Positions 1 through 6,448 of a DNA stretch of 7,390 nucleotides are shown one piece after another. The notes under the pieces were generated by a model. The model did no database searches. It was given only the letters and a program-made list of their open reading frames with translations, and had not been told where the DNA came from. The stretch comes from an uncultured Leucobacter sp. (GTDB lineage Bacteria > Actinomycetota > Actinomycetes > Actinomycetales > Microbacteriaceae), in the NCBI GenBank assembly GCA_937967375.1, contig CALCJF010000049.1:1-7390 (forward strand), given 5' to 3'. How positions within the stretch are numbered: the stretch's first letter is position 1; every line of letters starts with the position of its first letter. The position numbers and the translations under genes are program-made.

Positions 1-792
1 GCCGCGGCGATCGTTCAGCACGAGAGTCTCGAATTCGTGGGGCTGCACTGCCACATCGGTTCGCAGATCTTCTCGAGTGAGGCGTTTCGCGAATCTGCAA
101 GGCGCCTGCTCGGCGTCTACGCCGATCTCGAGGAGGTGCTCGGCGGCCCGGTTCCCGAACTGAACCTCGGCGGCGGCTTCGGCATCGCCTACACCGCCGC
201 TCAGGCAGACGAGATGCCCGACTTCGAGACGCTCGCGGCGCAGCTCGCCGACATTGTTGCCACGACGTGCGGTGAACTTGGCGTCGTGCTGCCGAAGCTG
301 GCGTTCGAACCAGGACGAAGCATCATCGGTCAGGCGGGCGTCACGCTGTATTCGGTGGGCACGACGAAGGCGGTGCAGCTCACGGGTTCTGATGCTGCGG
401 GCGATCCGCTCGACCTCGGCTACGACAGCAGGCTCTACGTGAGCGTTGACGGTGGCATGAGCGACAACGCCAGACCCGCGCTCTACGGCGCCGACTACCA
501 CGCGGTGCTCGCGAACCGCGCGAGCTCTGCCGCTCCCGCACTCGTGCGAGTGGTCGGCAAACACTGCGAGTCCGGCGATATCGTGGTGCAGCGAGAGCAG
601 CTTCCGGGCGACGTCGCTCCCGGAGACCTGCTCGCGGTGGCCGCGACCGGTGCGTACTGCTGGTCGCTCTCGAGCAACTACAACTACGTGCCGCGCCCGC
701 CAGTCGTCGCCGTGCGAGACGGTGAGGCCCGCGTCATTGTGCGCGGCGAGACTGAAGACGAATTGGTGGCGAAGAGCGTCAACTACGCCTGA
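1..792 (+). CDS. lysA: Diaminopimelate decarboxylase, 3' part (5' end outside window)
   Basis: This PLP enzyme decarboxylates meso-2,6-diaminopimelate to L-lysine in the cytoplasm, the last step of lysine synthesis. The frame is open from base 1, so 263 C-terminal residues are visible. Roughly the first 200, including the PLP-binding lysine, lie upstream. Seen in visible numbering: HIGSQ at 18-22; the glycine-rich phosphate-binding LNLGGGFGI at 54-62; EPGR at 103-106; VDGGMSDNARPALYGADY at 149-166; CESGD at 189-193, whose cysteine belongs to the partner-subunit active site; and SLSSNYN near the C-terminus. This set separates it from ornithine/arginine decarboxylases of the same fold. The gene ends in TGA. 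A GTG at position 37 is internal valine, not a start. It is followed after 100 nt by hom, as in many actinobacteria; whether both share a transcript cannot be seen. Confidence 0.96.
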   Translation, partial: AAAIVQHESLEFVGLHCHIGSQIFSSEAFRESARRLLGVYADLEEVLGGPVPELNLGGGFGIAYTAAQADEMPDFETLAAQLADIVATTCGELGVVLPKLAFEPGRSIIGQAGVTLYSVGTTKAVQLTGSDAAGDPLDLGYDSRLYVSVDGGMSDNARPALYGADYHAVLANRASSAAPALVRVVGKHCESGDIVVQREQLPGDVAPGDLLAVAATGAYCWSLSSNYNYVPRPPVVAVRDGEARVIVRGETEDELVAKSVNYA

Positions 793-876
793 GACCGCAG
801 TGTCGGTGGGTGCGGACACGCTGAACCCGCCGGCTCGAAGCGGCCTCGATCCTTGACAACACATTAGATCACGACG

Positions 877-884
877 AAAGAGAG
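877..884 (+). promoter_or_regulatory. Ribosome binding site of hom
   Basis: The purine run AAAGAGAG lies 8 nt before the GTG at 893. It is a modest Shine-Dalgarno match but well placed, and it supports this GTG as the start because the first residues of the resulting protein lead directly into the NAD(P)-binding strand. The rest of the 793-892 gap holds an isolated TTGACA at 853-858 with no convincing -10 box, and no clear terminator. Confidence 0.55.
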
Positions 885-892
885 ACACAGAC

Positions 893-2206
893 GTGAACGC
901 ATATCGCGATCTCCGCGTGGCGCTACTCGGCAGCGGTTCGGTGGGCTCCCAGGTGGCCCGACTGCTGCTCGAGCAGGGTGACGAACTGGCCGCTCGCATC
1001 GGCGCAAAGCTGCAGCTCACGGGCATTGCCGTGCGCAACCTCGACGCGAAACGCGACGTCGATCTGCCGCGCGAGCTGTATACGACCGACGCGGAGCAGC
1101 TGGTGCTCGGCGCCGACATCGTGATCGAGCTCATGGGCGGTATCGAGCCCGCCCGCACCCTGATCCTGCGGGCCATCGAGGGCGGCGCAGACGTGATCAC
1201 CGGCAATAAGGCGCTCATCGCGGCTCACGGGCCCGAACTCGCGCAGGCCGCTGAACAAGTTGGGGCGCAGCTGTCGTACGAGGCGGCCGTCGCAGGCGCG
1301 ATCCCGATCATTCGCCCGCTGCGCGAGAGCCTCGCGGGCGATCACATCGTTCGCGTCATGGGCATTGTCAACGGCTCGACCAACTACATTCTCGACCGCA
1401 TGGATCGCTTCGGCGACTCGGCAGAAGAAGCAATGCGCGTCGCGAGCGAGCTGGGCTACCTCGAAGCAGACCCGACCCTCGACGTCGAGGGCTACGACGC
1501 CGCTCAGAAGGCCACGATCCTCGCTCGCATCGCCTTTCACACCGAGGTGCCCGTCGACTCGGTGCACCGCGAGGGCATTACCGCGGTCACGCTGGCTCAG
1601 GTCGAGGCCGCCGCCCGCGCAGGTTACGTGATCAAGCTGCTCGCGATCGCAGAGCGCCTGGTCACCAGCGACGGCGCTGAGGGCGTCTCGGCTCGCGTCT
1701 ACCCGGCTCTGATCAGCCGCGAGCACCCGCTTGCCGCCGTGCACGGCGGCAAGAACGCCGTGTTCGTCGAGGCTGAGGCCGCGGGCGAGCTGATGTTCTA
1801 TGGCGCCGGTGCGGGCGGTGTCGAGACGGCTTCGGCAGTACTCGGCGACCTCGTGACCGCGGCCCGCCGCCACGTCGCGGGTGGCCCCGGCATTCCGGGA
1901 TCGGCGCACGCGGCGCTGCCCGTGCTCTCGGTTGACGAGGTGCTCACCCGCTACCAGATCATGCTGCAGGTGCGCGACGAGCCAGGCGTGCTCGCGACCA
2001 TCGCCGGCCTGCTCTCGGAGCACGGTGTCTCTGCGGCGAGCGTCGAGCAGTCGGTGCCTGAGGGCGAGATCAGCGGCAACGCCTCACTCGTGATCGGCAC
2101 GCACACGGCGCGCGAGGCCGACCTCGCCGCGACCGTGCATGCGCTGCGCGAGAACCCAGCGGTTGCCGAGGTGACGAGCGTGCTGCGTCTCGAGGGCAAC
2201 GCATGA
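893..2206 (+). CDS. hom: Homoserine dehydrogenase with C-terminal ACT domain
   Basis: This enzyme reduces L-aspartate 4-semialdehyde to L-homoserine with NAD(P)H, at the branch point to threonine and methionine. The protein has 437 residues, the usual length of the monofunctional Gram-positive type; no aspartokinase domain is fused. The order is a Rossmann domain with LLGSGSVGSQV at 11-21; GNKAL at 104-108 with the conserved Lys106; a catalytic/dimer domain with YEAAVAGAIPI at 129-139, GIVNGSTNYIL at 157-167, LEADPTLDVEGYDAAQK at 190-206 (acidic substrate-binding residues and catalytic Lys206); and an ACT domain at about 356-430 starting IMLQVRDEPGVLATIAG. In this family the ACT domain usually mediates threonine feedback inhibition, which I infer here. 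The GTG start has an SD at 877-884. The TGA stop overlaps the thrB start as ATGA, implying one transcript and coupled translation. Confidence 0.97.
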   Translation: MNAYRDLRVALLGSGSVGSQVARLLLEQGDELAARIGAKLQLTGIAVRNLDAKRDVDLPRELYTTDAEQLVLGADIVIELMGGIEPARTLILRAIEGGADVITGNKALIAAHGPELAQAAEQVGAQLSYEAAVAGAIPIIRPLRESLAGDHIVRVMGIVNGSTNYILDRMDRFGDSAEEAMRVASELGYLEADPTLDVEGYDAAQKATILARIAFHTEVPVDSVHREGITAVTLAQVEAAARAGYVIKLLAIAERLVTSDGAEGVSARVYPALISREHPLAAVHGGKNAVFVEAEAAGELMFYGAGAGGVETASAVLGDLVTAARRHVAGGPGIPGSAHAALPVLSVDEVLTRYQIMLQVRDEPGVLATIAGLLSEHGVSAASVEQSVPEGEISGNASLVIGTHTAREADLAATVHALRENPAVAEVTSVLRLEGNA

Positions 2207-3120
2207 CCGCGCTGCGCGTGCGGGTGCCCGCAACCAGCGCTAACCTCGGCCCGGGGTTCGACACGCTCGGCATCGCGCTCGCATACGCAGACGAGCTGAG
2301 CGTCACGACGACCGACTCGGGCGTGCGGGTGCGCGTGCACGGTGTCGGCGAGGGCGAGGTCGCCACCGACGAGAGCAACCTGGTGGCTCGATCGGCGGCC
2401 TACGTGTTCGAGCAGCTTGGGCGCACCATGCCCGGCCTCGACATCGAGGCGCACAACCGTATTCCGCACGGGCGCGGCATGGGCTCATCGGGCTCGGCGA
2501 TCGTCGCGGGCGTCATGATCGCCGCAGGGCTGCTTGCCAGCGGGCCCGACCCGCTGCATCTGAGCGAAGATGAGCTGCTGCGATTCGCCACCGACCTCGA
2601 GGGGCACCCCGACAACGTGGCCCCTGCGCTCTTCGGTGGCCTCACGATCGCCTGGGTGAACAGTGCGAATGAGCCGCGGTTCAAACGGTTGATGGTGCAC
2701 CGCGGCGTTTCGCCGCTCGTGCTGGTGCCCGACTTCACCATGTCGACCGAGCTTGCGCGCAGCCTACAGCCGAAGCAGGTGCCTCACGAAGATGCGGTCT
2801 TCAACGTGTCGCGCTCGGCGCTGCTCGTGGCTGCGCTCACGCAGAGCCCCGAAGTGCTTTTCGAGGCCACCGAGGATCGCCTGCACCAGAACTACCGCGG
2901 CGAGGCAATGCCAGCGACCCGCGACCTGATCAGTGCGTTGCGAGACGCAGGGCACGCGGCTGTAGTCTCGGGCGCCGGCCCCTCGGTGCTCGTGCTTGCG
3001 GGCGATCCGGGCGAGAGGATCGCGGCAGCCGCAATCGCCCAGGCGCAGCCGGGCGGTTGGACGCCACACTACCTCGCCGTCGACATCAAGGGTGCTACAG
3101 TAGAAGAGGTTTCCGCGTAG
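2203..3120 (+). CDS. thrB: Homoserine kinase (GHMP family)
   Basis: This kinase phosphorylates L-homoserine with ATP to O-phospho-L-homoserine, the substrate of threonine synthase. The 305-residue protein has the three GHMP motifs in order: the N-terminal VPATSANLGPGFDTLG at 8-23; the ATP phosphate-binding loop PHGRGMGSSGSA at 88-99; and the C-terminal glycine-rich VVSGAGPSVLV at 254-264. EGHPDN at 133-138 fits homoserine kinases and helps separate it from other GHMP kinases. The ATG lies inside the end of hom, preceded by GAGGG at 2192-2196 (6-nt spacing), so expression is likely coupled to hom. It ends in TAG. In Streptomyces and Mycobacterium thrC normally stands between hom and thrB; here the genes overlap and thrC is not in this window, so it must lie elsewhere if the pathway is complete. 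Confidence 0.97.
   Translation: MTALRVRVPATSANLGPGFDTLGIALAYADELSVTTTDSGVRVRVHGVGEGEVATDESNLVARSAAYVFEQLGRTMPGLDIEAHNRIPHGRGMGSSGSAIVAGVMIAAGLLASGPDPLHLSEDELLRFATDLEGHPDNVAPALFGGLTIAWVNSANEPRFKRLMVHRGVSPLVLVPDFTMSTELARSLQPKQVPHEDAVFNVSRSALLVAALTQSPEVLFEATEDRLHQNYRGEAMPATRDLISALRDAGHAAVVSGAGPSVLVLAGDPGERIAAAAIAQAQPGGWTPHYLAVDIKGATVEEVSA
3093..3101 (+). promoter_or_regulatory. Candidate extended -10 element for rho
   Basis: TGCTACAGT inside the last codons of thrB fits the extended -10 pattern TGnTAnnnT. A start about 7 nt downstream would give rho a leader of roughly 135 nt. No good -35 hexamer lies 16-18 nt upstream; TCGACA at 3080-3085 is too close. This is a pattern match only, and rho could also be read through from thrB because no strong terminator separates them. 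Confidence 0.25.
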
Positions 3121-3155
3121 CGGCTTTCGCTCGTACGCGTCGTGAACCTTTTCCT

Positions 3156-3198
3156 CACCGATTCGGTGTTTGAAACTTTTTGCCGTGCGTACCGCACG
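3156..3198 (+). promoter_or_regulatory. rho leader with three small perfect inverted repeats
   Basis: The 124-nt gap between thrB and rho contains, in a row, CACCG-ATT-CGGTG (3156-3168), GTTT-G-AAAC (3168-3176, followed by TTTTT at 3177-3181) and CGTGCG-TAC-CGCACG (3184-3198). The first stem followed by broken T runs is a possible weak attenuator; the third ends 35 nt before the SD. Bacterial rho genes are commonly autoregulated in their leaders, so a regulatory role is plausible but inferred. The stems are short and may be incidental. Confidence 0.3.
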
Positions 3199-3233
3199 CC
3201 CCCTCGCGGAGCAGACGATGCGCACATTTGTCG

Positions 3234-3239
3234 AAAGGA
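3234..3239 (+). promoter_or_regulatory. Ribosome binding site deciding the rho start
   Basis: AAAGGA lies 5 nt before the GTG at 3245 and is the best SD in the leader. The same frame is open upstream to a TTG at 3170 and contains an ATG at 3218 with a weaker GGAG at 3208-3211. I chose GTG 3245; the ATG 3218 alternative would add only nine residues. Confidence 0.65.
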
Positions 3240-3244
3240 CAACC

Positions 3245-5215
3245 GTGGAGCAGAACTCCATCATTGAAGGCGGCGCTGAGCAGAACGACGCTTCGCCCGC
3301 AGAAACTCCCTCAGCCGCCGTGGCGAGCGAATCGGCTCCTGCCGCCGCTGAGGCTGCGCCGGTGCGCCGCCGCGCTTCGCGCCGTGTGACTACCGCGAGT
3401 GCCGCAGAAGCTGCCGCTGAGGCCGCTCCCGCAGCCGAGTCGACCGCTCCCGCCGCAGAAGCTCCGGCTGCTGAGGCTCCGGTCGCTGACGAGGCACCGG
3501 CGCCGAAGAAGCGAGTGTCGCGTGCCCGCAAGAAGGCAGAAGCCAGCGACCCCGTTGCAGAGGGCTCGGAAGCCCCTGCTGAGACTCCGGCTGCTGATGC
3601 TCCCGCAGCAGAGGTCGCAGAGTCGACAGGCGATGCCGCCGAGGGCGACGCTGCCGTGGCCCCGAAGAAGACCACTGCAAGCCGTCGCCGTCGCCAGACG
3701 AGCGATGAGCCGACCGCAGAGGCAGACGCCGCCTCGGCCGACCCGAACTCGGCAGAGGCGGCTTCGGCAGAAGGCGCCGAGGCCCCCAAAGCAGAGGCCG
3801 GTGACGACGCTGCCGCAGAGAACGCAGCTCCGAAGAAGCGCAACACCCGCAGCCGCAACCGCAAGGCTGCCGCCGAGAACTCCGACCAGGCCGCGGGCCA
3901 GGGCGAGCAGAAGCAGGGCGAGGCCGATGCTGCGCAGGCCGACGGCGACGACAAGGCCGAGAGCGGCAACGGTCGTGGCGGCAACAATGGCAATGGCAAC
4001 GACGGTCAGGCCCGCTCGAGCCGCACCCGTCAGCGCGAGCGCAAGCGCCGCGGCGGCAGTGACGACGAGCCAGAGCTGACCGAAGACGACGTACTGCTGC
4101 CGATCGCAGGCATTCTCGACGTGCTCGACAACTACGCGTTCGTTCGCACGAGCGGCTACCTGCCCGGCACCGGCGACGTCTACGTCTCGCTCGGCCAAGT
4201 AAAGAAGTACGGCCTTCGCAAGGGTGATGCCGTAGTCGGTGCCATCCGTCAGCCCCGCGATGGCGATGGCGGCGGTCGCCAGAAGTACAACGCGATCGTC
4301 AAGGTAGATTCGATCAACTCGAAGCCCTTCGAAGAGAACCAGACTCGCCCGGAGTTCGCCGATTTCACGCCGGTGTACCCGACCGAGCGCATTCGGCTCG
4401 AAACCGAGTCGGCTCAGCTCGGCGCTCGCGTGCTCGATCTCTTTGCCCCCATCGGCAAGGGGCAGCGCGGCCTGATCGTCGGCCCGCACGAGTCGGGCAA
4501 GAGCACCGCACTGCGCCAGATCGCTCAGGCAGTCGCGCAGAACCAGCCCGATGCGCACCTGATGCTCGTGCTGGTCGATGAGCGCCCCGAAGAGGTCACC
4601 GAGTTGCAGCGCACGGTCAACGGCGAGGTCATCGCCTCGACGTTCGACCGCCCGGCAGAAGACCACGCAACCATCGTCGAACTCGCGATCGAGCGCGCGA
4701 AGCGCCTTGTCGAGCTGGGCCACGATGTGATCGTGCTGATCGACTCGCTGACCAGCCTGGCTCGCGCCTACAACCTCGCCGCTCCTGCGGCCGTGCGCGT
4801 GCCGGCCGGCAGCCTCGACGCGGCCGCGGTGTTCCCGGTCAAGCGCATGCTGAGCGCTGCGCGCAATGTCGAGAACGGCGGCTCGCTGACGGTGATCGCC
4901 ACGGTTTCGGCACAGCCCGAGTCGAACCTCGACGCGGCCCTACTCGGAGAGCTTGAGGGCGTCGCGAACATGCAGCTCCGCCTGAGCGGCGATGCCGCAG
5001 ACCGCCGCGTGTTTCCCGCGGTCGATCTCACGCGTTCGGCGACCCGCAACGAGGCGCTGCTCACCAGCGAGGCTGAGGCCAAGCTGATGAACCAGCTGCG
5101 CCACGCACTCGCAGATGAGAATCAAGAAGAAGGCCTCGAGTCAGTGCTGAAGCGCCTCGGCGAGACCTCATCGAACGTCGAGTTCCTTGCGCTCGCGCAG
5201 CGCGGACGGGCCTAA
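3245..5215 (+). CDS. rho: Transcription termination factor Rho, divergent, with long disordered N-terminus
   Basis: Rho is a hexameric RNA-dependent ATPase helicase that terminates transcription. From GTG 3245 the protein has 656 residues. Residues 1-280 are low complexity (Ala/Glu/Pro with Lys/Arg clusters, then a Gly/Asn patch near 241-254); no Rho_N helical module is evident. The cold-shock-type primary RNA site spans about 284-357 (YAFVR 297-301, DVYVS 311-315, KYN 347-349). The RecA-type core spans about 375-656: Walker A GPHESGKS 413-420, DERPEE 445-450, Walker B VIVLIDS 495-501, arginine finger Arg601. Against E. coli Rho, aligned by eye, the P-loop PPKAGKT reads PHESGKS, Q-loop LTGGV reads PAGSL (520-524), R-loop TGSK reads PESN, and FKGTGN reads LEGVAN (569-574). 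Flanking stretches remain typical of actinobacterial Rho. Position before prfA is the standard rho locus. Identity as Rho is firm; normal activity is uncertain. Confidence 0.95.
   Translation: MEQNSIIEGGAEQNDASPAETPSAAVASESAPAAAEAAPVRRRASRRVTTASAAEAAAEAAPAAESTAPAAEAPAAEAPVADEAPAPKKRVSRARKKAEASDPVAEGSEAPAETPAADAPAAEVAESTGDAAEGDAAVAPKKTTASRRRRQTSDEPTAEADAASADPNSAEAASAEGAEAPKAEAGDDAAAENAAPKKRNTRSRNRKAAAENSDQAAGQGEQKQGEADAAQADGDDKAESGNGRGGNNGNGNDGQARSSRTRQRERKRRGGSDDEPELTEDDVLLPIAGILDVLDNYAFVRTSGYLPGTGDVYVSLGQVKKYGLRKGDAVVGAIRQPRDGDGGGRQKYNAIVKVDSINSKPFEENQTRPEFADFTPVYPTERIRLETESAQLGARVLDLFAPIGKGQRGLIVGPHESGKSTALRQIAQAVAQNQPDAHLMLVLVDERPEEVTELQRTVNGEVIASTFDRPAEDHATIVELAIERAKRLVELGHDVIVLIDSLTSLARAYNLAAPAAVRVPAGSLDAAAVFPVKRMLSAARNVENGGSLTVIATVSAQPESNLDAALLGELEGVANMQLRLSGDAADRRVFPAVDLTRSATRNEALLTSEAEAKLMNQLRHALADENQEEGLESVLKRLGETSSNVEFLALAQRGRA
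3356..3865 (+). repeat. Four-fold basic AP-[KR] module inside the Rho N-terminal tail
   Basis: Four basic modules recur in the Rho tail: APVRRRASRR (residues 38-47), APKKRVSRARKK (86-97), APKKTTASRRRR (139-150) and APKKRNTRSRNRK (195-207). They start 48, 53 and 56 residues apart and are separated by acidic Ala/Glu/Pro linkers. At DNA level three of the four carry CCGAAGAAG. A fifth basic cluster, RSSRTRQRERKRR (257-269), adjoins the folded core. The pattern suggests internal duplication or selection for regularly spaced nucleic-acid-binding patches. Confidence 0.7.
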
Positions 5216-5217
5216 TC

Positions 5218-6291
5218 ATGTTTGAGCAGGTCACGGGGCTGCTCGCCGAACATGAGCAGTTGCAAGAAGAGCTGGCTGATCCCGCGCTGCATGCTGATGC
5301 TGCGCGGGCAAAGCGAGTAAATCGACGCTATGCCGAGCTCAGCAAGATCAAGGCAGCGCACGAACACTGGAAGCAGCTTGGTGACGACCTCGAGGCCGCG
5401 CGTGAGCTCGCGAAAGAAGACGACGCGTTTGCCGAGGAGGTTCCCGAGCTCGAACGGCAGCTCGCCGAGGGGCAGGAGCGGGTGCGGCGACTGCTGATTC
5501 CGCGCGACCCCGACGACGCGCGTGACGTGATTCTTGAGATCAAAGGTGGTGAGGGCGGTGCCGAATCGGCACTGTTCGGCGCCGACCTGCTGCGCATGTA
5601 TATGCACTACGCCGAGAGCAAGGGTTGGAAGACCGAGATGCTCGAGGCCGACGAGAGCGATCTCGGCGGTTACAAGAACGTGCAGATCGCGATCAAGTCG
5701 AACGCGACCGACCCCTCGCAAGGCGTGTGGGCGCACCTCAAGTACGAGGGCGGTGTGCACCGCGTGCAGCGCGTGCCCGTCACCGAATCGCAGGGGCGAA
5801 TTCACACCTCGACGACCGGCGTGCTCGTCTACCCGGAGGTCGACGAGCCCGAAGAGGTCGAGATCAGCCAGAACGACCTCAAGATCGACGTGTACCGCTC
5901 GTCTGGCCCCGGTGGGCAGTCGGTGAACACGACCGACTCGGCAGTGCGCATCACGCACATGCCTACCGGCATCGTGGTCGCCATGCAGAACGAGAAATCG
6001 CAGCTGCAGAACCGCGAGGCGGCGATGCGCGTATTGCGTGCCCGCCTGCTCGCGCGCCAGCAAGAAGAGGCCGCGGCCGAGGCGTCAGCGCATCGCTCGA
6101 GCCAGATTCGCACGATGGATCGCTCCGAGCGCATTCGCACGTACAACTTTCCCGAGAACCGCATCGCCGACCACCGCACCGGCTACAAGGCCTACAACCT
6201 TGACGCCGTCATGAACGGTGCGCTCGAGCCGGTCATCGAGTCGTGCATTCGCATGGACGAGGAAGATCGGTTGAAGGCGCTCGGGCAGTAG
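5218..6291 (+). CDS. prfA: Peptide chain release factor 1 (RF1)
   Basis: RF1 recognises UAA and UAG stop codons in the ribosomal A site and triggers release of the finished peptide. The 357-residue protein has the normal family length. Visible features: an N-terminal helical domain (1 to about 95); the codon-recognition tripeptide PVT at 187-189, within RVPVTESQGRIHTSTTGV, which marks RF1 as opposed to the SPF of RF2; and the catalytic SSGPGGQSVNTTDSAVR at 228-244, with GGQ at 232-234, whose glutamine is normally methylated by PrmC. The ATG begins 2 nt after the rho TAA, with only a weak SD (GGA at 5204-5206), so translation is probably coupled to rho. The gene ends in TAG, a codon read only by RF1. 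prmC, usually next in actinobacteria, does not follow; convergent genes lie downstream instead. Confidence 0.98.
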   Translation: MFEQVTGLLAEHEQLQEELADPALHADAARAKRVNRRYAELSKIKAAHEHWKQLGDDLEAARELAKEDDAFAEEVPELERQLAEGQERVRRLLIPRDPDDARDVILEIKGGEGGAESALFGADLLRMYMHYAESKGWKTEMLEADESDLGGYKNVQIAIKSNATDPSQGVWAHLKYEGGVHRVQRVPVTESQGRIHTSTTGVLVYPEVDEPEEVEISQNDLKIDVYRSSGPGGQSVNTTDSAVRITHMPTGIVVAMQNEKSQLQNREAAMRVLRARLLARQQEEAAAEASAHRSSQIRTMDRSERIRTYNFPENRIADHRTGYKAYNLDAVMNGALEPVIESCIRMDEEDRLKALGQ

Positions 6292-6346
6292 CTCGAAACG
6301 GGCCTGACGCTCGATCCGTTCAGAGGATCCTCGACCACAAAATACG

Positions 6347-6407
6347 GAAAACGCACGAAGCTTCAGAGAGTCTGCCAGGATTCTCGTACGAAGTTTCGTG
6401 CGTTTTC
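6347..6407. terminator. Probable bidirectional intrinsic terminator between convergent genes
   Basis: Arms at 6347-6364 and 6390-6407 are 18 nt each and complementary except at one position (6360/6394), which is a G-U pair in the plus transcript and a C-A mismatch in the minus one. The loop is 25 nt and may form a further small stem (GAGA/TCTC). The plus transcript ends in GCGTTTTCTTG, the minus transcript in GCGTTTTCCGTATTTTG, so both strands have a U-rich tail. It lies 55 nt after the prfA stop and 41 nt after the minus-strand stop at 6449. Confidence 0.85.
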
Positions 6408-6448
6408 TTGTCTCGGCGTGCCCGCGTGACGCGGGGCAGACGACGGAA

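Noticed and set aside
800..819. GTGTC/GACAC hairpin after lysA as a terminator
   Set aside because: Only 5 bp with a 10-nt loop and no T run; not enough to call.
853..869. TTGACA (853-858) and TTAGAT (864-869) as a hom promoter
   Set aside because: The two boxes are only 5 nt apart, and no -10-like hexamer lies 16-18 nt after TTGACA. A promoter here is possible but not supported.
923..2023. Minus-strand open frame of 366 codons opposite hom
   Set aside because: Shadow of strong G/C third-position bias in hom; His/Arg/Asp-rich with no fold-like pattern.
2764..3999. Long minus-strand open frame (411 codons) opposite thrB and rho
   Set aside because: It is antisense to the GC-rich Ala/Glu-rich rho tail and encodes only low-complexity Ala/Ser sequence; it has no recognisable domain and conflicts with two certain genes.
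3311..4723. Minus-strand open frame of 470 codons opposite rho
   Set aside because: Leu/Arg/Gly-rich composition mirrors the rho codons; no domain, and rho is certain on the other strand.
5212..6063. Minus-strand open frame of 283 codons opposite prfA
   Set aside because: Same shadow effect; RF1 on the plus strand is unambiguous.
6421..6435. CCCGCG-TGA-CGCGGG hairpin just after the minus-strand membrane gene
   Set aside because: Perfect 6-bp stem but no U tract on either strand; the nearby 6347-6407 element is the better terminator.
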